Position numbers and translations under genes: made by a program. Source: Liolophura sinensis (taxonomy: Eukaryota; Mollusca; Polyplacophora; Chitonida; Chitonidae). Taken from it: 64,000 nt of DNA. Every line of letters begins with the position of its first letter. The first letter of the stretch is position 1. Positions 1-12,560 of this stretch are shown piece by piece. The DNA is taken from NCBI RefSeq assembly GCF_032854445.1, contig NC_088304.1, positions 28,835,732-28,899,731 on the forward strand, given 5' to 3'. The notes under the pieces are model-generated. The model had not been told where the DNA came from and searched no databases. It was given only the letters and a program-made list of their open reading frames with translations.

Positions 1-245
1 TTTGTGTCAAAATTCATACAACAGGATTTGGTGTCAAGATTCATACAACAGAGTTTGGTGTCAAAATTCATACCACAGCGTTTGTTGTCAAAATTCGCGT
101 AACAGAAGTTAGTGTCAAAAGCCATACGGCAGAATTTCTTATCAAAATCCACAGAACAGAATTTGTTGTGAAAATTTGCACAACAGAATTTGGTGTCAAA
201 ATTCATGTAACGGAATTTAATGTCAAAAGTCATTCAACAAGTTTC
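1..245. repeat. Minisatellite, ~30-bp unit (array cut by window edge)
   Basis: Degenerate repeats of 'tttggtgtcaaaattcatac' plus 'aacagaa', about eight copies, diverging toward 245. The array begins outside the window. Confidence 0.9.
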
Positions 246-918
246 TTTGTATACTGTCTAGAGTTCTGTCTGGCTAAATGTCAGTAAAAAAAAACATGGC
301 AATTTAGAGGTCAGAGCAAACCCCTCCACCAGTTCTCATGTTTAAGGTTGAGGATGTGTAGTGCGTGTATATCCAGGGCCGGTGAATGGAGACTGCTGAC
401 AGTTTTTAGGGCAAACCTGCACATGTATGTCCTCAAGACATCTGGAGGATCTGTCAGCAGTACACAGTATCACTTACGAGTAGACTTGATAAGTTTCCCA
501 GCTCAGTGGGTTCTTGTAGTTTCATACCGTACACATATGACCATTAACACTTACATTCACATCTTAATTAGCCTGTATCAGACACATGCTGTCTTGCAAT
601 GGCAAAAGGAAGGAAGTGATACTCAGATTTTGGATGCGCAACACTTATTATTTGACTGAAGAAAGCAAATTACATGTAGGTCAAGTATAAACCTGAAAAA
701 TATTTTTCACTGCAAAATAATCTATGTTAAAAGAAAAACACACTAAAAGATCCAAATTTGGAAAATATTTTCTGGTGTCGCATGCTCCCCTTAGTTATTG
801 CACAGCAGTATATTTCCATAGGGGCCCTCGTTGGCTCAGCAGTTAACCAAAGCGTTACCACATTAACATATGTCTGCAGATGAATGGACGCTTGATGAAT
901 CTGTCATTTCTTGTACAA

Positions 919-1153
919 TACCATTGCCTTAGTTCCTCAACCTTTTCGCATATAAAAGAGCAACTTTCTGTGCAATTTGTGCACATTTTCCAAAAGTTGA
1001 TTTTGGAGACAAAACTACATTGGTTGGATTGGCCAATTTCAGGGCTTTACAAAGAGTGTAGTTTTATCAGTCTACACAGAATGCCTTCAGAATATTAAAC
1101 ACCATATAAACAAACACCTTGAAAGCATGCGAAAAGGTTGAAGAATTACTGTA
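919..1153 (-). mobile_element. Inverted-repeat element, family A, copy 1
   Basis: About 235 bp bounded by 'cctcaaccttttcgcat' and 'gcgaaaaggttgaagaatta' as inverted termini. The interior (caatgtagttttgt and 'aattgcactgaaagtt' in other copies) is in the opposite orientation to copy 2. No coding capacity: MITE-like. Confidence 0.75.
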
Positions 1154-1388
1154 TATGCTGTGTTGACTGAAAAGGGTCACATGTTATAACATTAGAATCA
1201 TTTGTTTCTACTTCACGATGTGAAAAAACAACGTTACCTGTGATTACTATGATGCTGGTATAATATCATCTTTTTGTGTGAATTAATTGATTTTAATACC
1301 GTAAATGTCTTCTCCACCTATTTTATTCTCTTGTACATGAACTTGGTTATATTCTGTCAGTACAAAGCTCTCAGTACTTAGATAATGT

Positions 1389-1606
1389 TACTGTAATTTT
1401 TCAACCTTTTCGCATGTTTACAAGATATTGTTTCAAGCATGTTCTAAAGGCATTATTCCGTTATGAGATAAATTTATACTTTTTGTGAAGCCCTGAAAGG
1501 GGCCAATCCCAACAATGTAGTTTTGTGTCTAAAAGCAAATTAGTAATGTGCATAAATTGCACTGAAAGTTGATTTTTCATATGTGAAAAGGTTGAGGAAT
1601 TAGGGT
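1389..1606 (+). mobile_element. Inverted-repeat element, family A, copy 2
   Basis: 218 bp from 'tactgtaatttttcaacc' to 'ggttgaggaattagggta', near-complete. It shares the interior landmarks 'tttttgtgaagccctgaaa' and 'caatgtagttttgt' with copies 4 and 5. Confidence 0.8.
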
Positions 1607-1751
1607 AGATTTCATGATTCAACTTATTGTGAAGAAATCATTTTTAATTGCTGAAGTGATTTACCAAATTGTGGACAAATCTTTTGACCGCTGGATGGGA
1701 GTTTTTTTTTGTTTGTCTCACATCTTAATAACTTTGTGTTGTCTGTTTCAG

Positions 1752-2037
1752 GTACTTTGCCAAGTTTGAGATTACTGATGTGAAACACGGGTGTAATGTG
1801 ACGGCCTTCCCTTGGGTGCAGGCGCTAAGGACTGGCCAAACAGTCTGCGTTGAGTGTCAACCGACCATTATGAAAAAAGAGCTGGGAACACGCTGTGAAG
1901 GACATGGAGTGTGGCGGCAAGAAACAAGATGGCGGGCTGTTCATGTCCACGGTTGCCATGGCAAATGGGTGATGCAGACGAAACACGACGAAGGAACATG
2001 CGACATCAATGGCAACAGTGACTTTATTCTTATATAA
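1752..2037 (+). CDS. Candidate terminal exon of an unrecognised cysteine-rich protein
   Basis: After an acceptor-like TGTCTGTTTCAG (1740-1751), a frame of 94 codons runs to TAA at 2035-2037: YFAKFEITDVKHGCNV near the start, then CVECQ, CEGHGVWRQETRWR, GCHGKW and CDINGN. Six to seven spaced Cys and many Trp/His/Gly suggest a folded, probably extracellular domain. I do not recognise the family. No upstream exon is visible to position 1, where a minisatellite lies, so the gene would extend off the window. It is also possible that this is a chance frame. Confidence 0.45.
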
Positions 2038-5000
2038 AATGAGAACTTTATGCAAATTAAGAACTTGATGAGCTCTGCTATTGGTGGGATATAAGTTTCA
2101 TTGGTCTCAATCTCTTTAGGCCAGGCAACTTTCCTTCTCAAATCTAGGAGAAAATATGTCTCTTCTTGCTTTTCTTTGAGGTGAAATTTTGTCTCCCAAC
2201 AAAGAATTGGTACTTCCTGCCGTCTACGTAAATGAATAATCAGAGAGCCCCTTTTTTCAGATAGTCAAAACTTGACTGCAGTTGTCAGTTTTAAAAATAC
2301 ATATAGCTGTGTACATGTACATTTTTTGACTAGGATAGTGTGTTCTTGTGCAGTTGATTTGAGTAAATATAAAACTTATTGTGCTGCAGATTACATGTAC
2401 TTCTTAAACACCAGTAAGTATAAATGGTATTTGATATAATCAGGGAAAAGATGGTCAGAAATTAATATGTTTACCGCAAAAATAAATTTAAGATTTGAGT
2501 ATTTGAGACTCTTCAAAGATGCAAATTGTCACACAACGTTTATTATTAAGGAGGGGGTGGGGTGGGGTGGGGGTGAATGGCTAGCCATAGTTATATACTA
2601 CATAAAAATTCCAGATGGGTTCCAGTTTCACATATTTCCATATGAGTGTCGCTTCTTGAGATGAAATGTGGATGAAAATTCTTCAGAACCCATAATTTTG
2701 CATTTCATAGAACGCTAAGCCCTGTAGCCTAATGGTGCTAGAATTCATTTTCATCAAACAATGAGCATTCAGTTGTGCATTTGAAAAGCATTTTACTGGA
2801 ACTAAACGCAGAAAATTTTATGAAAACGAGTTCATGTGAAGGCTCATTGTTTAAAAGAGATAAATATTGTATTTGTGTGTGTGTTTTTTATTGTATAAAA
2901 TACATTTACCATTAAAGTTTACTACATGCTAACTCACTTTGCTGGAATTAGCTGCTTGTGTAATCTGAACTATCACTTTGTTGCTATTGGATTCTGTGTG
3001 ACCAATCAGCTTTATGAATTCAGCAGAAGATTATTATTGTGATGTTTATTGGACAATACTAATGTCAGCGGTTTGCCTTTGGCAACACGCACCTGTAACC
3101 CATACTTTGATCAGATTGTGCATTTAAATGTAGTTTTATGATATTTTACATTTCATTTATACTGTTCTTGTAAACCATACTTCTAGTAAATAGTCCATCA
3201 GGGTCCATTTTTCTAAAACACTGTAAATCGATTTTTCGAAATATTTTCTTTCAAATCAGGTGCTTTTACAACAGTTAAGTCCAGATGTGGTCATTTCTGT
3301 TGAAATAAAGAACTTACTTGTAATTTACGGTGTTTTATGACAGTGGTCCCAATACCCCAAGGCATAATTGCTTAATATACCTCATGATTATTCATGTTCT
3401 TGCATTTGGTCATGAATATTTATGATCTGCAAAGACTTCAGGTAGTGATGCGTCTTGGATTCCGTGATAGTTCCCTAGGAGTTCTGTTTCCTGCTGTTTT
3501 CAGGAAGAACTGCTCAACAGTTTCACGTTTTCATGTGCATCTAAATTCCCCATACCTCACCACTAATCCGCTGTGCCACAGGAAATCTTTATTTAGCTCA
3601 ATACAACACGATACATACCCACAGAGTTTAATGAGATGTCAAAACATGTCTTGTGTGGTTTTTTGTTTGTTTGCTTTGGCAGGGAAGCAGTGCACCTATT
3701 CTTGCATACAGCAGGCTAAAAGGCAGGTATTCTGTCTTCACGGTGACAGATTTGGACGTGACTTTAGTCTCTTGCAGAATTAGGTGTCCATGAATAGTGC
3801 TTGATTTGTTTGTAACTGCACATTAATTTTAAGATCTACATAGGTCTGTTGTATACACTGATAGATTATTCATGTGTACAGGCATGTTATATCCCTTGAC
3901 CAGATGTTAGCATGCATGGTCAGTAGACACTTTCATGTCGCATTGCTTTTGTCAGATAAATGGAATCTTGTCTGAAACTGTTGATCTTTGAATTACAATG
4001 ACAGAATAGACTGACAGGCATTTGAACAGCAGGCCTTTAAGGGCTATAGTTTCTGGGATTTTGTAACAGATTTTAATGACCCATCGTGTTTCGAAGGCCG
4101 TGCTTTGTGTGGTCGCATGCAAATGCATCTAAATTCAAACTGAACATCGGCCATATTGACCAGAGTTAAAATGACCATTAGACCCCATTGAGTATGTTGT
4201 GATCATCGAAGGATGCTTATACCTCCATTGTGTGTTCTAAACTGGCGATCGTTGTGGGCCTACATGCGGAACTTGGGCCCAGTATCCTGCGAACAGATAA
4301 GCATACAAGTTAGGGGAGTGGAGGTCGTGTGCATACACTGATTATTTGCTAATATACTCGCCTCTTACATGTACTTTATATAAACCCACGCAATCTCTCA
4401 TTGAGTTCTCTTTTGTACCCTTGTGTTTTCAGTTTATCCGTCATATGTAGTATGCTCAAATGACCTACTTACAGGAGGCAGGTAAAGGACGTTTTGGAAA
4501 ACGAAAGTGAAACTTTTCTGGATGCTTGCATTGGTCGTCGGAAGACAATACTGAGAAATGGCCTCCGTATTAAACTGTAGTTCTCATGAAGTCTTAGCTC
4601 ACTTTAGAATAGTCCAGTATTAAATCTGCTCTTTTGTAAAGACAATGGATCGGTGTTCAGATATATATTTTCAATGTTGTTCAGCGTTTTTCGGGGTTAT
4701 TGTCTGGATAAACTGTGTTGTTGTAGTGATCACGTGGTACCACTTAGCACTTATCTCACCTGTTCGTCTAAGCCTTGTCAAAGTCTACTGTATCACCTGT
4801 ACAAATGTTTTAGTGACCGCTCACTTTGTAAAAATATGGTCAGGTAGAAAAGTCTTATTTACCAATAAAAACGAGATCTTTTACAACACATGTTGTTCAG
4901 TCTGCGATTTCATTAATTTGATTAAGATATGTTTGATGCCAATAGTTATCTTTTTCCCAAGGGTTATTTAGCAGATTGACGAGTGGTATACACTGTACTT

Positions 5001-5615
5001 ATCAGCGACCTTTCGCAAGCTTCCAAGCTTCTTGCATGAAACTTCCGAAAAAGCTAGGTAAAATTCATGGCAAGCAAATGGAAGTCACGCCACACTTTTG
5101 GGGCCGTACCATTGCGGACCCTCTAGTTTTAACAGACAGTGGCGTAGTGTGTTCGAATCCATTACTCGCTCTATTTTTTTGTCGAAATTTTTAGGAAATG
5201 TTATTAACAGAGATTCTACAGTTTCAATATGGCTATGTCTGATGTCCTTTACAAAGTCGGATCTAAATGCTAGTTTTTGTTAAAATTTATGTCGTGTGTA
5301 CAGTGCAGCTGCTTAGATTTTGACCGTCGTGCAATTTTAGATGTTTTCATTTATCGTGTCGAAAGCTATAACATATTTCTGGTTTTAAGATGTTCTCGCG
5401 ACGGAGGAAGCTAAACGACTGTCATTGTGAACGTCAATCATTCGTTCATCCATTCTTTGCCCTTGCTGCCTACATTCTTCCACACACCACTATCATAATT
5501 CCATTGATGGGCAAAAATACTGAGTTAATATAAAAAAAATATTTGGAGAAACCTGCATTGTATTTCAGAATCTCAAATTACCTATTAATTATTTATTCAA
5601 CCTTTTTCATGTCGC
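2038..5615. other. No gene recognised (possible 3'UTR of the 1752 exon, then intergenic)
   Basis: AATAAA occurs near 2482 and 3305, which could end the upstream transcript. A G-rich stretch lies at 2552-2576. The open frames (for example 3394-3783 and 4645-4971) show no family resemblance or splice logic. I see nothing else. Confidence 0.5.
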
Positions 5616-5619
5616 TGTG

Positions 5620-5781
5620 TTTGTATTTCACCTAAATATAAGCGTTTTACTCGTGACAGACCTTGCCCTGTTATGAATTATGATTCGTTCACCAGGAAAA
5701 CAAGTGTTGGTGTCAAAAGTATCCGTTTAAGGCCTTCAGAATGTGCATTTGTAAAAGCCAAAGTTTAGGTGAAATACGTAG
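5620..5781 (+). mobile_element. Inverted-repeat element, family B, copy 1 (shortened)
   Basis: Begins 'gtatttcacctaaatata', ends 'agtttaggtgaaatacgta', with the internal 'caagtgttggtgtcaaaa' and 'aaggccttcagaatgtgcat' shared with other family B copies. About 50 bp shorter than the full length. Confidence 0.65.
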
Positions 5782-7940
5782 TTAATAAGCAAGAATCTTC
5801 CAATTAGATGACTGCATAGATGTGTATTTACATATAGGAAGCCAGAGTAGTGAAAACCAACCAGCCTTAACTACAAGGCAAACTTTCTTACCAGTGGAAG
5901 TTTGATTGGCACACGGAACCTCAGTTGTAAAGAATCATAGCTGTCTCTAGCTTAGTATGTGTGGCCTATTTCACAAAGCCATCTCTGACATTAGAAACTA
6001 TTTTAGTGGTTAAATTGTACTTTCTAGCCCTAGAATTAAAGTTTTTTTGACCACGTCTTAACTGTGATCTAAAGACAACAGGCGAAAATTTCGGCCTCAA
6101 GTACCGTAAAAGAAAGTATTCTTAATAGGTTTTAAATTTTGACATCAGTCAGAAATGTCATTACGGAATCGGACCCTTGTATCGTGTCGAAATATAATTT
6201 CATTCTCGCTCCGTTCTAGTTTAACTGACACGACCGGAATTCGTGCTCGATATTTGTTCTTTTCAGCTTAAACAGCTCTACATATGGCTTGTACATTTCT
6301 CACATCTGGTTTAATATTATAACAAAATACCGATAATATCTGCGAAGCGCCTCACAGTTTCCTGTTCGTATCTGCGATATCTAAGACGACATCACGTGCC
6401 AGTCGCCGACTAAAGCTTGTTGCCTTGTGACAGTGTAACTATGGGGGCAACAGGAGGTCAGCTGACATACGTTAGGTCGTGTGTACCCTGGAGGAATTCC
6501 TTCCTGATTTGTGTGAGAGAGCTTCAGTGTAGAAATTGAAAAAGTCTGTCTTGCAATTTTAAACCATAGGTTCACATTCCCTGGCCAAAACTAGAACGGA
6601 AGTCAAACAGTCTGGTATATCAGCGTAACGGGCCAGATGCTATTATTTCTTAATAAAACGCCAACGATTAAGTGTACCACTGTGCTTAGGATTTCGCTGG
6701 AGCAAGATCACATTGTACCTTAGTTTTGCTGCTAAATACTTTAATAAGATTTAAGGGTCGCCTTCTTCAGCATTCAATGCTGGGCCACTTTCAGAAGTTG
6801 TTGTCAGTGCCACTGGACGGTAAATTAACGTACTGTCACAATGGCTTGTACAACCTGCACATACTGGGACAGGTTTTATTATTATTGGAAATTATCATAA
6901 ACTGGATATTTTCCTTAGAGCCCTATAAATGAAACCAATTCATGAAAGCGTATAAGATAAATCCTTTGTAGCAACTGTTGCCTCAAAGATCAGAGAGCCG
7001 TATCAGTTTTTCTGAAATAAAAGACGAGAATTTGAAGTCTTTTATTTGGGTATATCTATATTTCCGTATACATTTATGGCATCCCAATCTTTCCAGAAGT
7101 TGGCATAAGTGTGAGTCGAAACATATATTTACCAACCTTGACATCCTGTATTTGCAGTCTCCTGCCAGAAACACATTGTTGATTCGATATACGTCTGGGT
7201 AAGCCGTGGTGCGGTAGTAGGTTAACTGGGTTAAATTATTCACGTCATTTTGACAGGAATTTATGGACGGCACAAATTCATAGTATTGTAGTGATGTCAT
7301 AGCTCCTCTGAGCCAATCAGCAATATACGCTTTGACCACGTGACTACAGTACTGGAGGCGAAAGCAAAGCGAACTTAACCCAGCTAGGATATAGCACTGA
7401 AGAAGATTTTACCACAAAAATTGAAAAATATAAGCCTAATATCTTTTAGGTTAAACATTCTGTCTAGAAAATTAACGAGAGTGTGTCAAGTCTTCAATGT
7501 TTCAGTGGCATGTAGTACATTGAACGTTAGGAATGGGCAAAAATCAGCCTTTCCCCCATCTGACTCCATGTTATTTATCACCTCCTGCTCCTTGTCAGGA
7601 AGCCCGGGTGCTCGAAACTATGAATAGGGATACTCGAGAGGGTGGAGGAGATGCCAGCTGCTCCAGCCGCAGACAAACTAGCCATAGTTAACCCATTCCC
7701 ATTTATTCTCAGTGACAAGACATGATTGTGTGTTTTCTCCTTAGGCGTCAAAAGGGGTTTTAACCAGCAGATCGACTATCCCAGCCGAATAAGATACCCT
7801 GGGCCCCTGGAAGTCTAAGACTTATGTCTGCCTTTGTCTTAATTTCAAAATAATTTATTGCGCTAAAATTTTGACTTAGGTTAGGAATTTTTATTTTCAC
7901 AATTAGAGTTGAATATTAGCATTTAAGTTTAAATATAAGC
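5782..7940. other. No gene recognised
   Basis: Unique-looking intergenic sequence. Frames of 60-118 codons here have no homology I can name. No repeats or RNA genes were seen. Confidence 0.5.
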
Positions 7941-7954
7941 TCAGGATTATTACA

Positions 7955-8345
7955 AGAATAGACAAAGTCTGGCTTAAGTATAACACAGCTTTACGATCCT
8001 GGGACCAAAGTTTAGACAAAGTTTGGCTTTAGTGTAAGACAGCTTCACGATCCTGGGGCCAAAGTCTGGCTTAAGTGTAAGACAGCTTTACGATCCTGGG
8101 ACCAAAGTTTAGACAAAGTCTGCCTTAAGTGTAGCACAGTTTTACGATCCTGGGACCAAAGTTTAGGCAAAGTCTAGCTTAAGTGTAAGACAGCTTCATG
8201 ATCCTGGGGCCAAAATCTGGCTTAAGTGTAAGACAGCTTCACGATCCTGGAGCCAAAGTTTAGACAACGTCTGGCTTAAGTGTAACACAGCTTCACGATC
8301 CTGGGCCAAAGTTTAGACAAAGTCTGGCTTAAGTGCAAGACAGCA
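7955..8345. repeat. Minisatellite, ~58-70-bp unit
   Basis: Six to seven copies built on 'gacaaagtctggcttaagtg', 'taagacagcttcacgatcct' and 'gggaccaaagttta'. Copies with and without the 'tttagacaaagt' segment alternate, giving two unit lengths. Confidence 0.9.
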
Positions 8346-8460
8346 ATATTATGTTGAATATGACACAATATTATGTTACAATAGCAGAATACATTCTAGC
8401 ATCACTCATACAACAGACCTTCTGTTAAAATTAACAGTTTTTTTTTTCAGTGTAGTTACC
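8338..8460 (-). mobile_element. Inverted-repeat element, family C, copy 1 (partial)
   Basis: Contains 'gcagaatacattctagcatc' and 'ttctgttaaaattaacag' followed by poly-T and 'cagtgta', the shared terminal block of family C. The rest of the element is replaced by the preceding array. Confidence 0.6.
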
Positions 8461-9430
8461 GTATATTCAAACTATTCAACTCGTATTTCATCGCAGAGAC
8501 CAGTTTCCAAGGCCAAACTTTGAGGAGGGGGCGAAATGTATTATTACTGTCTTCCCAGGTGCAGATCGGGTGATGTGGGGCGGGGGAAAGTGGACAGCGC
8601 TCCCTGTGCCATATAGGTTCCGATGCCTATGTTTAGGCAAACGTTCAGTTAAATGTTCAGTCAAACATTACAATAGGCCTATTTACATCATCGACCACGT
8701 TGCCCCCTGATTAACTCACTTCCACGAGTTCTTTCTTCTGCCATCCAACACTGGGGCTGTTCAGAATTCCCCAAATAAACCAATGGCTACCATCTGTGGC
8801 AGAGACTGTTGCCTTCGCGGCAGCCACGCTTCACTCTGAAGCGTTTCCAGGTTCATTCCGAACCATTCCAGTGTGGCCTGTACCGAAAAGCTCAAGTGCC
8901 TAACCCGAATTATTGTTTTCATTGGGCATATTAACTCCTTACGAATAACCACTGATCCCATAAATCTTGTATATCGTCCATATTCCTCCACTTCTGTGCA
9001 AGCACGATGATATTTAGGGAACTCTCCGTTTTTCCATATGGTCCGTCTGGAGCACAAAGTACACCTAGTATTAACAAGCAATGAGTCTGGGAGGGTAAGC
9101 ATTTACACGTGTGGTTTCAGTTGTTAGATTGGTGGGATACCGCGTCCACTAACTGTACAGCAAAAGCACATTACACTCTGTGCTACTTTTAACGTTATTT
9201 GAAAGCATTATTAGCATTGAAAATGATTTTTAAATCTCTGAAAATGAATTTTACGCCTTAAAAATTATCGTAATTTTTAAAGCTTTGAATAACGTTTGTA
9301 AAGCCTTAATTGTTATTTGTAAAGATATGGAAATGATTTTTAAAGCTTTAAAACGGTAGGTGAGAACATTTCCCAGCTGAAAATCAACCGTCTGAACCGT
9401 ATATATTGTGAGCCTTGAGACAGATTTTAC

Positions 9431-9967
9431 TGACTCGTATATAGCAGCATCCGAGATGTTATGCGACATGTTGCCGAACTGGCTCGTGTATAGAAGCATC
9501 CGAGATGTTATGCGACATGTTGCCGAACTGACTCGTATATAGCAGCATCCGAGATGTTATGCGACATGTTGCCGAACTGGCTCGTGTATAGAAGCATCCG
9601 GGATGTTATGCGACATGTTGCCGAACTGACTCGTGTATAGAAGCATCCGAGATGTTATGCGACATGTTACCGAACTGGCTCGTGTATAGCAGCATCCGAG
9701 ATGTTATGCGACATGTTACCGAACTGGCTCATGTATAGCAGCATCCGGGATGTTATGCGACATGTTGCCGAACTGACTCGTGTATAGCAGCATCCGAAAT
9801 GTTATGCGACATGTTGCCGAACTGGCTCGTGTATAGCAGCATCCGAGATGTTATGCGACATGTTACCGAACTGGCTCGTGTATAGCAGCATCCGGGATTT
9901 TATGCGACATGTTGCCGAACTGGCTCGTGTATAGCAGCGTCCGAGATGTTATGCGACTTGTTGCCGA
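9431..9967. repeat. Minisatellite, 49-bp unit, 11 copies
   Basis: The unit includes 'gttatgcgacatgttgccga', 'actggctcgtgtatagcagc' and 'atccgagat'. Spacing between successive 'tatgcgacatgtt' is 49 bp. Copies differ at a few fixed variant sites (gaag/gcag, gccg/accg). Confidence 0.95.
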
Positions 9968-10462
9968 AAAAAGTTTCGAAAAGAACGGTTTCACAGGCAC
10001 ATTAACCCTTTAGGTCCACACGATCATCTGATTGGATGCTTCAGGTAATCACTTATACCTAATTATGATAGAGGAGTGTGGGCATTTGTTACTTACACAC
10101 ACGCACGCAAAACTGCATGACAAATTTTGATCTGGTGTGTAGCTTTAGATAAACCCAACGAAGCGTAATATATAGGCCTATTAGCTGTACTGGTAATTGA
10201 GATTCTTTAGTTTTTCGTTTCTTCTTTTTTTTCTCATATGATAGATCGCATACTGCTTAAGGGAGCTGAAAAATGGAAAGGACTAAACAAGTGCGAAACT
10301 CTAAAAAAGCGTTAAAGCTGTCAAGCTAAAGAAGAAAAAAAAGTATGTTTTTTATCCTGCTAAATCCTTAAACATCTCGAGGTTCATAAGCTACTACGTC
10401 TGAAGTACGCCCTGAAACTTTCGCCACATACATGTAGTATCATATATATGTACACAATCAAT

Positions 10463-11290
10463 GAGCTTTAGTTAAAGGGACAATTTGTTGTCTGAGTGAT
10501 GCCAAAATGTATTTTGTTATTGCAGTACAGACTGTTCTGTAAAGTATACCACACAGATTCTTTTAATTCACCACAAAAACTGTGTTAACTCACATATTCT
10601 TTTAATTTAACATAAACATTGTATTAATTCACATATTCTACCAATTCAGCATAAACACTGTGTTAAGTCACATATTCTGCCAATTCAACATAAACACTGT
10701 ATTAATTCACATATTCTACCAATTCAGCATAAACACTGTGTTAAGTCACATATTCTGCTAATTCAACATAAACATTGTATTATTTCACATATTCTACCAA
10801 TTCAACATAAACACTGTGTTAAGTCACATATTCTGCCAATTCAATATAAACACTGTATTAATTCACATATTCTGCCAATTCAGCATGAACACTGTATTAA
10901 TTCAACATTCTGCCAATTCAACATCAACACCATTAAGCCATATATTCTTTAAATTCATCAAAAACACTGTATTAATTCACATATTCCTTTTATTCAACAT
11001 GAACACTGTATTAAGTCACATACTAGTAGTCTGCCAATTCAACATGAACATTATATAAATTCACATATTCTGCCAATTTAACATGAACACTGTATTAATT
11101 CACATATTCTGCCAATTTAACATGAACACTGAATTAGAATATATTTAACAGGATATTACATGTATCTTGAATATGGCACGGTATTCTGTTATGATAACAT
11201 TCCAGAATGCATTCTAGCATCATTTAAACAGCCGACTTTCTGTTAAATTAACAGACAATGTTCTGGAATGTATGACATTTATTTTTGTAG
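10463..11290 (+). mobile_element. Inverted-repeat element, family C, copy 2, swollen by an internal array
   Basis: The left terminus 'gtctgagtgatgccaaaatg' and the right terminus 'cattctagcatcatttaaac' then 'ctgttaaattaacag' are inverted copies. Between them lie about 15 tandem 39-bp units, so the element is ~830 bp rather than ~200-350 bp. Confidence 0.8.
10540..11130. repeat. 39-bp tandem array inside family C copy 2
   Basis: Unit 'cacatattctgccaattcaa' plus 'cataaacactgtattaatt', about 15 copies. The same segment is present once in family C copies near 12430, 16480 and 18900. Confidence 0.93.
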
Positions 11291-11767
11291 CTGGTTGTTC
11301 AAAGGCATAGACGAACTGCTCCACGAACATACCAAATAAGATTACCACGTTGGAGATACGAACAGTGGAAGCGTTTATGTGTAAGAATTCCTCACTATTT
11401 ATCTACAAGGTTTTCTCTGGAATTTTGATGAAATATTTAAGGTTCAAATTGGACTGGTCCAAGAATGAGCCTATATAGATATAGGAGAAGTAGCTTATAG
11501 TCTTTAGTCCGAGATTGCTCCAACGTTAGGCTGGGCAAAATATGTTCGACCTACGATGTCCCTAATCCAATTCATTTGTGTGACTGCAAACTTACGGCCA
11601 TGAAGGCGTATTTTGCGGGTATTTTTTTGTCACAAACGACAAAATTGCTAAGGGAAACAAGATCAGATTTTCAAACTTTGCCAAACTTAACCTCAGCACA
11701 ATTGCAGACTACCTTTATAGCCTTGGACATCTCTGTGCTGAGATAACATTCACTTCGAATTAATCTT

Positions 11768-12106
11768 TAAAGTGAGTGAGAGCTTAGGGTTTAATGTCGC
11801 ACTTAAACGACGACGAAAGATTCCTTAGAGTGCATGTAATGTGCCACATGTAATTGTTGCAGAACAGCACTTTTATCTAGTGCTGCTTCACTGAAACGAC
11901 TTACTAAAAGCAAGTACGCTGCCCCACCCGAGCGATTATACTGATACGGGTCAACCAGCCATTGCACTATCCCCTAAATGCTCAACGCGAGGCGAGGAAG
12001 CTACAACTTCCTCTTTTAAGATTATAGGTGTGAAAGGAACACATGATTGACCGTGGATTTAGCACCCACGAAGCGGACGCTCTACCAACAGAGCCATCGG
12101 GGCAGG
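11768..12106 (-). mobile_element. tRNA-derived SINE, 'acgttaaaccc' tail family
   Basis: Read on the minus strand it starts with a tRNA-like head, gccccgatggctctgttggt then agagcgtccgcttcgtgg, and ends near 'taaaccctaagctctcac'. It shares this tail with the elements at 32168 and 58680. The head resembles a Pol III A box; it is not an intact tRNA. Confidence 0.7.
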
Positions 12107-12364
12107 TCCTACTCTTTAGAAAAGTACACAGCTATCTTTGAATACCGAAGAAACCTCGAGTGAACACAAATAAGCAAACAATCTACTCGGATCTTGATGA
12201 AGTGTAATCTGATGACAGTACCGCATGTAAATGTAAATCTTTCAGGGACCGCTTCCACACAACGATCGTAGCCAAAAGTTGATTGTAATTACCATGGCAA
12301 CATACATATATCTTCAACACTCTCAAAAATTGATTTGTTAAATTCAGTAGAAAGTTTCATGAGT

Positions 12365-12560
12365 GAGTAGGCCCCTAATGCTAGAATGTATTCTGTTATT
12401 GCAGCGTATTATTCCGTTAGATATAGCATATATTCTGTTGATTGAACACAAACATTGTATTCCACTTACAGGATATTATGTTGAACATTAGACAGTTAGA
12501 CAACATAATTTCTGCTGACATGAACAAATTATTACCATTATTTTTTTTTAGTGTATGTGT
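12365..12560 (+). mobile_element. Inverted-repeat element, family C, copy 3
   Basis: 'taatgctagaatgtattctg', 'ttattgcag', then a single 'atattctgttgattgaacac' unit and 'acaggatattatgttgaaca'; ends in poly-T and 'agtgta'. This is a one-unit version of the segment amplified in copy 2. Confidence 0.7.

Noticed and set aside
822-868. SINE head-like 'ggggccctcgttggctcagc'
   Set aside because: Only about 45 bp match the A-box region, with no B box or tail, so it is too short to call.
4645-4971. 108-codon frame beginning with ATG, hydrophobic
   Set aside because: No recognisable family, no splice or promoter evidence, and AT-rich DNA gives such frames easily. It could be revisited with transcripts.
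5100-5165. Possible tRNA-like B box 'gtgtgttcgaatccattact'
   Set aside because: The surrounding sequence shows neither a cloverleaf nor a SINE tail.
8761-9102. 113-codon minus-strand frame with scattered Cys and Trp
   Set aside because: Not recognised, no clear start context or splice sites. Composition alone does not support it.
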